This document shows, one piece after another, positions 62,001 to 64,000 of a stretch of DNA of 64,000 nucleotides. How positions within the stretch are numbered: position 1 is the first letter of the stretch; each line of letters starts with the position of its first letter. A program made the position numbers and the translations under genes. The DNA is from Puffinus mauretanicus (taxonomy: Eukaryota > Chordata > Aves > Procellariiformes > Procellariidae), in contig JAJKFH010002370.1 in assembly GCA_023333565.1 (NCBI GenBank), forward strand, positions 1 through 64,000, given 5' to 3'. A model generated the notes under the pieces. That model did not search any database and had not been told where the DNA came from. It saw only the letters and a program-made list of their open reading frames with translations.

Positions 62001-62067
62001 CAGGCTCTCCATAAGCCACCGAAATGGATCTCTTGCTAATAACCTTCATGGTATTGTCCAGATTAAT
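1975..62067 (-). CDS. PLXND1: Plexin-D1, partial (exons E2-E35; exon 1 lies outside the window)
   Basis: Single-pass semaphorin receptor. In known family members it binds SEMA3E directly, or other SEMA3s with neuropilin, at the plasma membrane of endothelial cells, neurons and thymocytes. Its cytoplasmic split GAP domain acts on Rap/R-Ras GTPases. Thirty-four exons on the minus strand give about 1,436 residues in consistent phase. They hold the Sema end, three PSI modules, IPT repeats, a transmembrane helix near residues 785-808, a basic and coiled-coil juxtamembrane stretch, the GAP halves and a Rho-binding domain. Plexin-D1 rather than A, B or C is chosen from the tail ([11 protein letters not shown]; the B class ends VTDL) and from near-identity to recalled mammalian PLXND1 across the cytoplasmic half. 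E9 and E24 each lack one base, so the literal reading frame is broken twice. A processed copy is excluded by the introns. No other gene interrupts it. Confidence 0.96.
2774..2848 (-). CDS. PLXND1: PLXND1 exon E34: C-terminal helix
   Basis: Encodes 25 residues ([20 protein letters not shown], then RYRSQ), the conserved C-terminal helix of the GAP fold. Phase 0; acceptor TGTAAAG, donor gtaagt. Confidence 0.97.
3800..3940 (-). CDS. PLXND1: PLXND1 exon E33: GAP second half
   Basis: Encodes 47 residues ([18 protein letters not shown] onward, ending HLAEESR). The [10 protein letters not shown] block is shared by all plexins, while the [18 protein letters not shown] stretch is D1-type. Phase 0; acceptor GCGCTAG, donor gtaagg. 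Confidence 0.97.
5820..5840 (+). other. G-quadruplex-type motif
   Basis: Four runs of three or more G separated by short loops on the plus strand, which is the template strand of PLXND1. It fits the G3+N1-7 pattern. Folding is inferred only from the pattern. Confidence 0.5.
6137..6170 (+). repeat. 17-bp tandem duplication
   Basis: Two exact copies of GCGCCCACCCGAGGGGA side by side, followed by a partial, diverged third copy ending in CACGTG. A small GC-rich minisatellite seed in an intron. Confidence 0.85.
6920..7056 (+). mobile_element. CR1 LINE 3'-end fragment
   Basis: The segment GGTTGGCCTGGGTGACCTC, followed by a CCCTTCCCACCC block and TGTGTCTATGA, matches the 3' tail of avian CR1 elements as recalled. 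It is in plus orientation, opposite to PLXND1, truncated on its 5' side and diverged. The 5' boundary is approximate. Confidence 0.75.
7094..7241 (-). CDS. PLXND1: PLXND1 exon E32: GAP second half with the distal arginine
   Basis: Encodes 49 residues ([20 protein letters not shown] onward, ending SDLQLGK). The Arg in LRFWVN is in the position of the second catalytic-site arginine of plexin GAP domains. Acceptor CCTTCGCAG, donor gtacct. A CR1 repeat tail ends about 38 bp beyond the donor. Confidence 0.97.
7242..8673 (-). other. Intron between E32 and E31
   Basis: A 1.4-kb intron with pyrimidine-rich plus-strand stretches around 7560-8600. No repeat family, gene or RNA was recognised. Confidence 0.75.
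8674..8837 (-). CDS. PLXND1: PLXND1 exon E31: GAP second half
   Basis: Encodes 54 residues ([20 protein letters not shown] onward, ending DTMHIWKTN). The [16 protein letters not shown] helix is a plexin GAP hallmark. The donor gtttgg is a weak match to consensus. Two trailing bases complete a Ser codon in E32. Confidence 0.96.
9659..9763 (-). CDS. PLXND1: PLXND1 exon E30: linker from Rho-binding domain to GAP
   Basis: Encodes 35 residues. A basic stretch ([12 protein letters not shown]) precedes the helix [14 protein letters not shown], which re-enters the GAP fold. The ESVEH stretch differs from the mammalian residues as recalled. Phase 0; acceptor ACCAG, donor gtaggg. Confidence 0.95.
9764..11485 (-). 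other. Intron between E30 and E29
   Basis: A 1.7-kb intron. It has an AT-rich block (9830-10000), the alternating purine-pyrimidine run at 10314-10350, and GC-rich DNA near E29 that opens long chance frames on both strands. Confidence 0.75.
10314..10350. repeat. Alternating purine-pyrimidine (GT/CA/GC) run, Z-DNA-prone
   Basis: Thirty-seven consecutive bases alternate purine and pyrimidine without interruption (CGTGTACGTGTGCGTGCACG and onward to GCATGCAT). Such runs can adopt Z-form DNA. It is not a simple dinucleotide microsatellite because GT, AC, GC and AT steps are mixed. Confidence 0.85.
11486..11520 (-). CDS. PLXND1: PLXND1 exon E29: 35-base microexon
   Basis: Encodes only [11 protein letters not shown] plus a split Val codon. 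Placed by an exact match to the plexin-D1 sequence as recalled, by GT/AG borders (acceptor TTCACAG, donor gtaagt), and by phase with E28 and E30. It connects the end of the Rho-binding domain to the second GAP half. Confidence 0.95.
11521..13395 (-). other. Intron between E29 and E28
   Basis: A 1.9-kb, largely GC-rich intron with a short AT-rich block at 12000-12330. No repeat or second gene is recognised; the open frames here have low-complexity translations. Confidence 0.75.
13396..13459 (-). CDS. PLXND1: PLXND1 exon E28: Rho-binding domain
   Basis: Encodes 21 residues ([20 protein letters not shown], then R) plus one base. The conserved SLAMS strand is followed by the DKKD loop. It was too short to stand out as an open frame and was placed by homology and phase. 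Acceptor CCGCAG, donor gtaatg. Confidence 0.94.
14529..14632 (-). CDS. PLXND1: PLXND1 exon E27: Rho-binding domain
   Basis: Encodes 34 residues ([18 protein letters not shown] onward, ending LNTLAHYK). Two AG choices lie at the acceptor. The upstream one is used because it supplies the two bases that complete a Glu codon begun in E26. Donor gtaaac. Confidence 0.95.
15523..15562 (+). repeat. 20-bp perfect tandem duplication
   Basis: CATCACTCATTCCTGAAGAC occurs twice in direct succession with no mismatch, in the intron between E27 and E26. This suggests a recent duplication or an assembly stutter. Confidence 0.9.
15712..15868 (-). CDS. PLXND1: PLXND1 exon E26: start of the Rho-GTPase-binding domain
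   Basis: Encodes 52 residues ([20 protein letters not shown] onward, ending RVEDVDL). It starts the ubiquitin-like Rho-binding insert, which in plexins binds Rac1/Rnd GTPases and is placed inside the split GAP domain. Acceptor CCGCAG, donor gtaagg. Confidence 0.96.
15869..17938 (-). other. Intron between E26 and E25
   Basis: A 2.1-kb intron, mixed composition, more AT-rich at 16900-17300. No recognisable repeat or gene. Confidence 0.75.
17939..18085 (-). CDS. PLXND1: PLXND1 exon E25: GAP domain before the Rho-binding insert
   Basis: Encodes 49 residues ([20 protein letters not shown] onward, ending NIEAKPR), practically unchanged from mammals as recalled. Phase 0 at both ends; acceptor CCCCCAG, donor gtgagt. 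It lies downstream of the longest intron of the window (5.9 kb). Confidence 0.97.
18086..23959 (-). other. Longest intron (5.9 kb), between E25 and E24
   Basis: Mixed composition. AT-rich segments at 19030-19480 and 20640-20960 contain several TAATT/AATTA homeodomain-type core motifs and a short hairpin (19435-19452). A GC-rich segment spans 22380-22660. No coding gene, RNA gene or clear transposon is recognised. A short CR1-tail-like string (CCCTTCCAACCCAAGC near 22606) is too small to call. Confidence 0.7.
19435..19452. other. Short perfect inverted repeat (hairpin)
   Basis: TAATTGC at 19435-19441 pairs with GCAATTA at 19446-19452 across a TAAA loop. It sits among other TAATT-type cores in AT-rich intron DNA. 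Function unknown. Confidence 0.6.
23960..24157 (-). CDS. PLXND1: PLXND1 exon E24: GAP arginine-finger exon, one base short (frameshift)
   Basis: This 198-base exon should be 199. It begins [15 protein letters not shown] and reads in frame to LMLRRTES. The RR pair (24025-24030) is one of the plexin GAP arginine elements. The next expected residues ([16 protein letters not shown]) appear in the next frame, so one base is missing at about 24016-24017. Read literally, the protein continues with about 20 wrong residues in this exon and stops at a TGA about 30 bases into E25. Acceptor TTTCAG and donor gtaaga are intact. Confidence 0.92.
24579..24709 (-). CDS. PLXND1: PLXND1 exon E23: GAP domain, first half
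   Basis: Encodes 43 codons ([18 protein letters not shown] onward) including the [16 protein letters not shown] helix, plus two bases of an Arg codon. Frame is intact throughout. Acceptor CTTTAG, donor gtatga. Confidence 0.95.
24848..25432 (+). mobile_element. CR1 LINE fragment with intact 3' end
   Basis: About 0.6 kb showing several successive CR1 landmarks in order as recalled from avian elements: GTGAGGCCACCTGGAGTACT with TTTTGGGCTCC, a TGGAACGGCACCCTGAGAGG block, CCCTTCCAACCTAAGC, and a terminal GATTCTT. It is truncated at the 5' end with no intact ORF. Plus orientation, antisense to PLXND1, within the intron between E23 and E22. The 5' limit is approximate. Confidence 0.85.
25805..25912 (-). 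CDS. PLXND1: PLXND1 exon E22: GAP N-terminal lobe, variable loop
   Basis: Encodes 36 residues ([18 protein letters not shown] onward, ending LLVGEWK). A Ser/Gln-rich loop separates conserved edges. It appears one residue longer near the end (LLVGEW) than mammalian PLXND1 as recalled. Phase 0 at both ends; acceptor GTTGCAG, donor gtgagt. Confidence 0.93.
25913..27162 (-). other. Intron between E22 and E21
   Basis: A 1.25-kb intron, AT-rich at 26040-26410, then GC-richer. No repeat or gene recognised. Confidence 0.7.
27163..27275 (-). CDS. PLXND1: PLXND1 exon E21: juxtamembrane segment to GAP entry
   Basis: Encodes 37 residues ([20 protein letters not shown] onward, ending TRTFFPK). It continues the coiled coil and enters the GAP fold ([12 protein letters not shown]), almost invariant across plexins. 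Acceptor GTGTAAG, donor gtaagg. Confidence 0.96.
27978..28085 (-). CDS. PLXND1: PLXND1 exon E20: end of membrane helix and juxtamembrane coil
   Basis: Encodes 35 residues. LFVFC finishes the helix, KSRRAERYW is the basic stop-transfer and juxtamembrane motif, and [17 protein letters not shown] is an amphipathic coiled-coil segment. In plexins this helix helps control GAP dimerisation. Codons are split at both ends. Acceptor TTCCAG, donor gtaagt. Confidence 0.97.
28086..29155 (-). other. Intron between E20 and E19
   Basis: A 1.1-kb intron with an AT-rich stretch (28230-28540). No repeat family or gene recognised. Confidence 0.7.
29156..29270 (-). CDS. PLXND1: PLXND1 exon E19: transmembrane helix
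   Basis: Encodes 38 residues. A last extracellular sequon (NYT) is followed by LGGGET and a hydrophobic helix ([18 protein letters not shown]) that runs into E20. This places everything downstream in the cytoplasm. Acceptor CTCTAG, donor gtaagg; one trailing base starts an Ala codon. Confidence 0.97.
29271..33171 (-). other. Intron between E19 and E18
   Basis: A 3.9-kb intron separating the last ectodomain exon from the transmembrane exon. It holds an A-rich segment (29810-29880) directly followed by a MIR-like SINE (29887-30010). A G-rich patch lies at 31140-31260. No other gene is supported. Confidence 0.75.
29887..30010 (+). mobile_element. Ancient MIR-like (tRNA-derived) SINE relic
   Basis: The order of landmarks follows MIR-family elements as recalled: GTGGCTAAAGCAGTGCACTG, then GGTGTCAGGAGGTGCTGGC, CTCTTGTGACACCAAGCAC, and CCACTTGAGCTCAGTCC. 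It is strongly diverged, with no target-site duplication visible. Family assignment needs an alignment. Confidence 0.6.
33172..33321 (-). CDS. PLXND1: PLXND1 exon E18: membrane-proximal IPT strand
   Basis: Encodes 50 residues ([18 protein letters not shown] onward, ending ERQLPVT). [20 protein letters not shown] holds a cysteine pair and a sequon (NES) and is close to mammalian PLXND1 as recalled. Acceptor CATTAG, donor gtgagt. Confidence 0.96.
34242..34517 (-). CDS. PLXND1: PLXND1 exon E17: IPT stalk, longest exon in the window
   Basis: Encodes 92 residues beginning [15 protein letters not shown] and ending [12 protein letters not shown]. Contains the IPT cysteine pair, the sequon NIT and the near-invariant [14 protein letters not shown] block of plexin-D1. 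Phase 0 at both ends; acceptor TTTCAG, donor gtaaga. Confidence 0.96.
34697..34787 (-). CDS. PLXND1: PLXND1 exon E16: IPT repeat 3
   Basis: Encodes 30 residues ([20 protein letters not shown] onward, ending IGREQT). SGGRxITLEG is the IPT start signature and NVS is a sequon. Acceptor CTCAAAG, donor gtgagt. Only 179 bases of intron separate it from E17, the shortest intron in the window. Confidence 0.95.
34788..37094 (-). other. Intron between E16 and E15
   Basis: A 2.3-kb intron. A short CCCTGT/CCCTGC stutter lies at about 35176-35205 and an AT-rich patch at 35690-35830. No gene or recognisable transposon. Confidence 0.7.
37095..37262 (-). CDS. PLXND1: PLXND1 exon E15: end of IPT 2 into IPT 3
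   Basis: Encodes 55 residues ([15 protein letters not shown] onward, through [15 protein letters not shown]). It carries two IPT cysteines and three sequons (NDS, NKS, NIT). Codons are split at both ends. Acceptor GCGCAG, donor gtgaga. Confidence 0.95.
38025..38164 (-). CDS. PLXND1: PLXND1 exon E14: IPT repeat 2
   Basis: Encodes 46 residues ([18 protein letters not shown] onward, ending CTDL). [13 protein letters not shown] marks the start of the second IPT repeat; NTS is a sequon. The acceptor TTTTTAG is pyrimidine-rich. The donor is gtggga, so position +3 departs from the usual purine-A pattern. Confidence 0.95.
38165..41462 (-). other. Intron between E14 and E13
   Basis: A 3.3-kb intron, mixed composition, without any repeat family or gene I can recognise. 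Confidence 0.7.
41463..41562 (-). CDS. PLXND1: PLXND1 exon E13: end of IPT repeat 1
   Basis: Encodes 33 residues ([18 protein letters not shown] onward, ending DRYSYV). Contains the disulfide cysteine of the IPT fold, the sequon NVS and the conserved SREGKSRDR turn. One leading base completes a codon from E12. Acceptor CCACAG, donor gtgagt. The intron separating it from E12 is only 312 bases. Confidence 0.95.
41875..42026 (-). CDS. PLXND1: PLXND1 exon E12: IPT/TIG repeat 1
   Basis: Encodes 50 residues ([18 protein letters not shown], then RNLGRRF). GPxxGGTxLTIxGxNLG is the signature of an immunoglobulin-like plexin/transcription-factor fold. Two donors are possible one dinucleotide apart. 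The downstream one (gtgagt) is chosen because it has the better consensus and keeps phase with E13. Confidence 0.95.
42027..43812 (-). other. Intron between E12 and E11
   Basis: A 1.8-kb intron, GC-rich near E12 and more AT-rich toward E11. Nothing further recognised. Confidence 0.7.
43813..43976 (-). CDS. PLXND1: PLXND1 exon E11: PSI domain 3
   Basis: Encodes 54 residues ([20 protein letters not shown] onward, ending CPAPEIKK). The [16 protein letters not shown] block is the third PSI module, almost unchanged from mammals as recalled. A serine run (SESSSSC) replaces a shorter mammalian loop. Acceptor TTTAG, donor gtaaga. Confidence 0.96.
44724..44772 (-). mobile_element. MIR-like SINE 3'-end fragment
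   Basis: GGAGGATCTCAAGGCACTTC followed by ATAAGCAACTAATGAATCCC matches the reverse complement of the 3' end of MIR-type amniote SINEs as recalled. Only about 50 bp remain. Confidence 0.5.
44987..45052 (+). repeat. 22-bp AT-rich tandem repeat, three copies
   Basis: ATAAACACTAATAACAGTAA plus AG is repeated twice exactly, followed by a third copy that diverges in its last third. Confidence 0.88.
46468..46561 (-). CDS. PLXND1: PLXND1 exon E10: ectodomain linker
   Basis: Encodes 31 residues ([18 protein letters not shown] onward, ending SPEMMT) plus one base of a Val codon. It aligns with the stretch before PSI 3 in plexin-D1. The acceptor GTGTGCAG is strong. The donor gtctga is weak at positions +3 to +4 and matches the consensus poorly, but phase and homology fix the boundary. 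Confidence 0.9.
47441..47529 (-). CDS. PLXND1: PLXND1 exon E9: ectodomain strand, one base short (frameshift)
   Basis: This 89-base exon should be 90. The first part reads [11 protein letters not shown] and the last reads [14 protein letters not shown], but in different frames. The break falls in the run around 47491-47497, where one G/C base appears to be missing. As written, the frame from E8 hits TGA at 47473-47475, inside the exon. The acceptor (CTCCCAG) and donor (gtgagt) are both strong. Every flanking exon is in phase, so a sequencing or assembly error is the likeliest cause. Confidence 0.9.
47530..49925 (-). other. Intron between E9 and E8
   Basis: A 2.4-kb intron. It holds the 34-bp E-box minisatellite (47866-48001) and a GC-rich segment (48400-49150) with long but low-complexity open frames on both strands. 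No gene supported. Confidence 0.75.
47866..48001 (+). repeat. 34-bp minisatellite, four copies, one E-box per unit
   Basis: The unit starts CAGCACGTGCAGACCAGGAG and ends CTGACCCA. Copies 1 and 2 are identical, copy 3 has one substitution (AGAAGTG for AGACGTG), and copy 4 diverges in its last bases. Each unit carries the palindromic E-box CACGTG. Confidence 0.95.
49926..50030 (-). CDS. PLXND1: PLXND1 exon E8: end of PSI 2 and linker
   Basis: Encodes 35 residues ([19 protein letters not shown] onward, ending ANATFSK). The DCPR block supplies the last PSI cysteine, and NAT is a sequon. Phase 0 at both ends; acceptor CAACAG, donor gtaaat. It is flanked by the second-longest intron of the window (5.0 kb) on its upstream side. 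Confidence 0.93.
50031..55035 (-). other. Intron between E8 and E7
   Basis: A 5.0-kb intron. It has a short inverted repeat and a 12-bp direct repeat around 50539-50584, AT-rich DNA at 50880-51900 and 54060-54310, and GC-rich DNA at 52140-53800 and 54370-54980 with low-complexity open frames. No gene, RNA or transposon recognised. Confidence 0.7.
55036..55138 (-). CDS. PLXND1: PLXND1 exon E7: PSI domain 2
   Basis: Encodes 34 residues starting [14 protein letters not shown], with the cysteine and tryptophan spacing of a PSI module (CTSCL, CHWC, ACVSN, QC). Contains the sequon NHS. Ends in a lysine-rich turn (ALKMK) that differs from the mammalian version as recalled. Acceptor TTTCAG, donor gtaagg. 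Confidence 0.94.
56154..56262 (-). CDS. PLXND1: PLXND1 exon E6: ectodomain strand before PSI 2
   Basis: Encodes 35 complete codons ([15 protein letters not shown] onward) plus split codons at both ends. Contains the conserved sequon block ANFTIYDC. The acceptor is CTCTCAG and the donor gtaagt. Two leading bases complete an Asp codon from E5, and two trailing bases start an Ala codon finished in E7. Confidence 0.95.
56263..57755 (-). other. Intron between E6 and E5
   Basis: A 1.5-kb AT-rich intron. It includes a TAATTA-type cluster and a 10-bp perfect inverted repeat (56593-56620). No gene recognised. Confidence 0.7.
56593..56620. other. 10-bp perfect inverted repeat in AT-rich DNA
   Basis: TTAAAACATG (56593-56602) and CATGTTTTAA (56611-56620) are exact complements flanking an 8-base loop. 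TTAATTAGC and GTTAATTATTG lie 50-75 bp away. Possible hairpin or dimeric protein site; no direct evidence of function. Confidence 0.7.
57756..57930 (-). CDS. PLXND1: PLXND1 exon E5: ectodomain linker with clustered sequons
   Basis: Encodes 58 residues ([20 protein letters not shown], then a conserved CDYGNN block, ending in [10 protein letters not shown]). Three N-glycosylation sequons (NGT, NGT, NIS) fall within 11 residues. A TGTAG just before the LLPRE codons looks like a splice acceptor, but the frame stays open through it and the length fits a single exon. Donor gtatgt. Confidence 0.93.
57931..59223 (-). other. Intron between E5 and E4
   Basis: A 1.3-kb intron; the middle (58200-58740) is GC-rich. 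No repeat or gene recognised. Confidence 0.7.
59224..59353 (-). CDS. PLXND1: PLXND1 exon E4: second half of PSI domain 1
   Basis: Encodes 43 residues ([16 protein letters not shown] onward, ending NKENP). It contains the remaining PSI cysteines and an N-glycosylation sequon (NFT). One leading base completes the Arg codon from E3. The acceptor is GTTGCAG and the donor gtgcgt, a less common but valid form. Confidence 0.93.
60030..60130 (-). CDS. PLXND1: PLXND1 exon E3: first half of PSI domain 1
   Basis: Encodes about 33 residues ([15 protein letters not shown] onward) with the closely spaced cysteines and the CGWC motif of a plexin-semaphorin-integrin module, which links the propeller to the IPT stalk. 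Starts in phase 0 and ends with two bases of an Arg codon completed in E4. The donor is gtagga. Confidence 0.95.
60131..61935 (-). other. Intron between E3 and E2
   Basis: A 1.8-kb intron of mixed composition with no repeat family or gene I can recognise. Confidence 0.7.
61936..62067 (-). CDS. PLXND1: PLXND1 exon E2: end of the Sema domain
   Basis: Encodes 44 residues (1-44 of the part visible here) beginning [10 protein letters not shown] and ending LYLMTSYQ, the last Sema propeller strands. Phase 0 at both ends. The acceptor is a pyrimidine-rich tract ending CTACAG, and the donor is gtgaga. It is the most upstream exon found. In the family the preceding exon is large and carries the signal peptide and most of the propeller. 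Confidence 0.95.
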
Positions 62068-64000
62068 CTGTAGGGAGAAGAAGCCACTCATTGAGACTAT
62101 TTTTCAAACACTATGGGGAGATGATCATTCTTCCTCAGTTATAAACAAGAAACAAAGTGGAATCTAATGGCGTTCCACATTTTTAAATGCTGTAAATCTC
62201 TACACCCTTCGCAAGCTGCACACACAGAGCTTTACTGAAAAGCCAGCTCTGTGCTACAGGGAAGGCACTAAGCGGTCCAGAAAGCCCAGGCCATGGCCAG
62301 GAGCAGTGCCCAGTGATGAAGAACCCTCGCAGCCCTTGGTCCCTCTGTTTAAAGCTCTCTGTTTGAGAGGCTGCCTGCAAAACTTCTAGTCTAAGGCTTT
62401 ACCCACTGCAAGGCTCAACTGCACGGCTGCTTCCAGCAGGCCACAGCAGTGTTACTCTAGCTTTACCCTAACGTAAGTGGCACCAGCCTTCAGCCCTCAT
62501 TACATACATATGTGCATTTCTGTTACAAAGAACATTGCATTTCCAAAGTTTAATGAAAACCAGTGAAAATCAGCAACAGGGCTATACAACATGGCATCCC
62601 CTGCTCCCTGCATATTTGAAAAATAAGTATTGTCATTCCTGGCCAAAAGAAGCTTTATCCCTGCTAACTCCAGAGGAACATGGCAGCTGCTGCAAGAGAG
62701 CCGAATCCTACCTTGCCTCATGAATCACCAGCTGAAGCGCTGGCAGTGATGGAAGAGGCTGCAAAGCATCAGCCTGCCTTTCAGATCCCAGAATGTCTTG
62801 GCATTTGACTTGAAAACTCAGCAAATCAAATGTGGCATTGCTGAGAGGAAATAACAATAGGGCTACACAATTTCGCGTGACAGTCACTTTTCAGCTTAAA
62901 ACAGAAAGGGAGCGTGGAAAATTCCTACCTCCTTACTAGCAAGGGAAGGCAATAATTGTAAGGACCAAGTGTGCCTCTGCTCTCTGAAGTCTGGATTAAT
63001 TAATTAACATAGGATTAATTAATTCTTACACTACAGCAGCACTGACATGTCCTAGTAAGACAGCACAAGCTCAAAGCAGAGGGCTTCCCTCTGCTAAGAA
63101 CCGTATGCAAGCACTGCTAGCTACTATGCAGAAAAAGAAGGGAACTATCATTATCCCCATTTTAAAAGCTGGCTATCCAGAAGCTAAATGATTTGCCTGG
63201 GATCACCCAAGACGTCCATGAACTGAGTCCCGACGCCCTACACTTTAGCTTTGCAACCACCCTCTCCCCTTCTTGCTGAGATTTGCTCTACGCTTGGCTG
63301 TTTCTAGGCGCCTGTCCCTAGGTCCCTCTGCCTCCTGGGCTTGTTTACCCTACGCTTTCAGTGCGCAGACACTTTCCCTGGATCCCTGTGAGCTGCGGGC
63401 CGCAGAGGTGCAGAGGGGCACAGACCACCAGTCCTCTCACTGGAGCAGGGCCAGGGCGTGCTGGGGACACGTGCTGCGCTGGCGAGAGCACCGTGGGTTG
63501 AAGTTCTGGGCAACCCCACCACAGCTCCTTGTCTACAGCCTTCCAGACCTGGACATGTGGGGACTCACCAGAACAGGCCCTTCCCATCCCCCTGTACCCT
63601 TCGAGGGCATTGCACCCTGGCACACCTTGCCCTGGCCACCACTTCCCATAGGCTGTTTTTCCTCTAATGACTGCTGGACGTGGCAATGATAATGGCCCTC
63701 ACGAAATGCCCGTCTGCAGCCTATCTGATTAATTCCCCATACATACCCCTGGCAGCCATAATTGCTGCTGGCAAGAGCTGGTTGAGCACTATTTCTGCCC
63801 CTTTGCTGTCTTTTCTCAGGCAGCAAATCTGAATGATAACTCACGCAAAGTATCTTGCATCCTGTGCCAAATAACAAGGAGCCCCGAAGGTAAAAGGGCT
63901 TCTGGTTATGCAGCTGTGTTGCAGAATTAGATTAGAGCTATCTGAGCAAATTATCCCAGCAAAGGGTAGCCAGGAGCCTCTCCCTAATGGAGGCTCAGCA
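62068..64000 (-). other. 3' part of the first intron
   Basis: At least 1.9 kb of the intron upstream of E2, continuing past the window end. It contains an imperfect pair of GGATTAATTAATT motifs (62993-63025) and a MIR-like SINE relic (63143-63262). No Sema-encoding open frame is present, so exon 1 is beyond base 64000. Confidence 0.8.
63143..63262 (-). mobile_element. MIR-like SINE relic, reverse orientation
   Basis: TATCATTATCCCCATTTTAA, then GCTAAATGATTTGCCTGGGA, TCACCCAAGAC and CTGAGTCCCGACGCCCTACA follow the reverse complement of MIR-type SINEs in the correct order as recalled. Diverged, boundaries approximate. Confidence 0.7.

Noticed and set aside
1975..62067. Gene could be a plexin A or B member
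   Set aside because: The C-terminus is SEA, not the VTDL of class B or the class A ending, and the cytoplasmic exons follow PLXND1 as recalled.
1975..62067. Pseudogene because of two frameshifts
   Set aside because: Introns, all splice sites and 32 of 34 exons are intact and strongly conserved, and both lesions are single-base losses. Base-calling error is simpler.
1..64000. tRNA, rRNA or snoRNA genes
   Set aside because: No convincing A-box/B-box pair with cloverleaf, rRNA stretch or C/D box arrangement was seen. The MIR-like copies only have decayed tRNA-derived heads.

Overview
The window is vertebrate genomic DNA, most likely from a bird. The evidence is a CR1 retrotransposon with an avian-style 3' tail, sparse interspersed repeats, a few ancient MIR-like SINE remnants, and vertebrate GT-AG introns. 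It is filled by one gene on the minus strand: plexin-D1 (PLXND1), the receptor for SEMA3E and other class 3 semaphorins. No independent second gene was found on either strand.

Thirty-four coding exons can be placed to the base, running from 62067 (upstream end) to the stop codon at 1975-1977. They are called E2 to E35 here, assuming a single upstream exon 1. All their boundaries have GT donors and AG acceptors on the minus strand, and exon phases are mutually consistent throughout. Together they encode about 1,436 residues, the part of plexin-D1 from the last blade of the Sema domain to the C-terminus. The first coding exon (signal peptide and most of the Sema domain), the promoter and the 5' UTR lie beyond base 64000.

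Layout from high to low coordinates: end of Sema domain (E2), PSI 1 (E3-E4), ectodomain linker (E5-E6), PSI 2 (E7-E8), linker (E9-E10), PSI 3 (E11), IPT/TIG repeats (E12-E18), transmembrane helix (E19-E20), juxtamembrane coiled coil (E20-E21), first half of the split R-Ras/Rap GAP domain (E22-E25), Rho-GTPase-binding domain (E26-E30), second half of the GAP domain (E31-E35), and a C-terminal Ser-Glu-Ala PDZ ligand. The 3' UTR and downstream DNA occupy roughly 1-1974.

The main surprise is two exons, E9 (47441-47529) and E24 (23960-24157), each one base short of a length that keeps the reading frame. Everything else about the gene is intact, so uncorrected single-base assembly errors are more likely than a dead gene. 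As written, though, both produce premature stops. The other notable items are non-coding: a four-copy 34-bp minisatellite with one E-box per unit, a Z-DNA-prone run, two hairpin-forming AT-rich sites, MIR-like SINE relics, and a CR1 tail ending about 38 bp from a splice donor. I see no undescribed biological system here.
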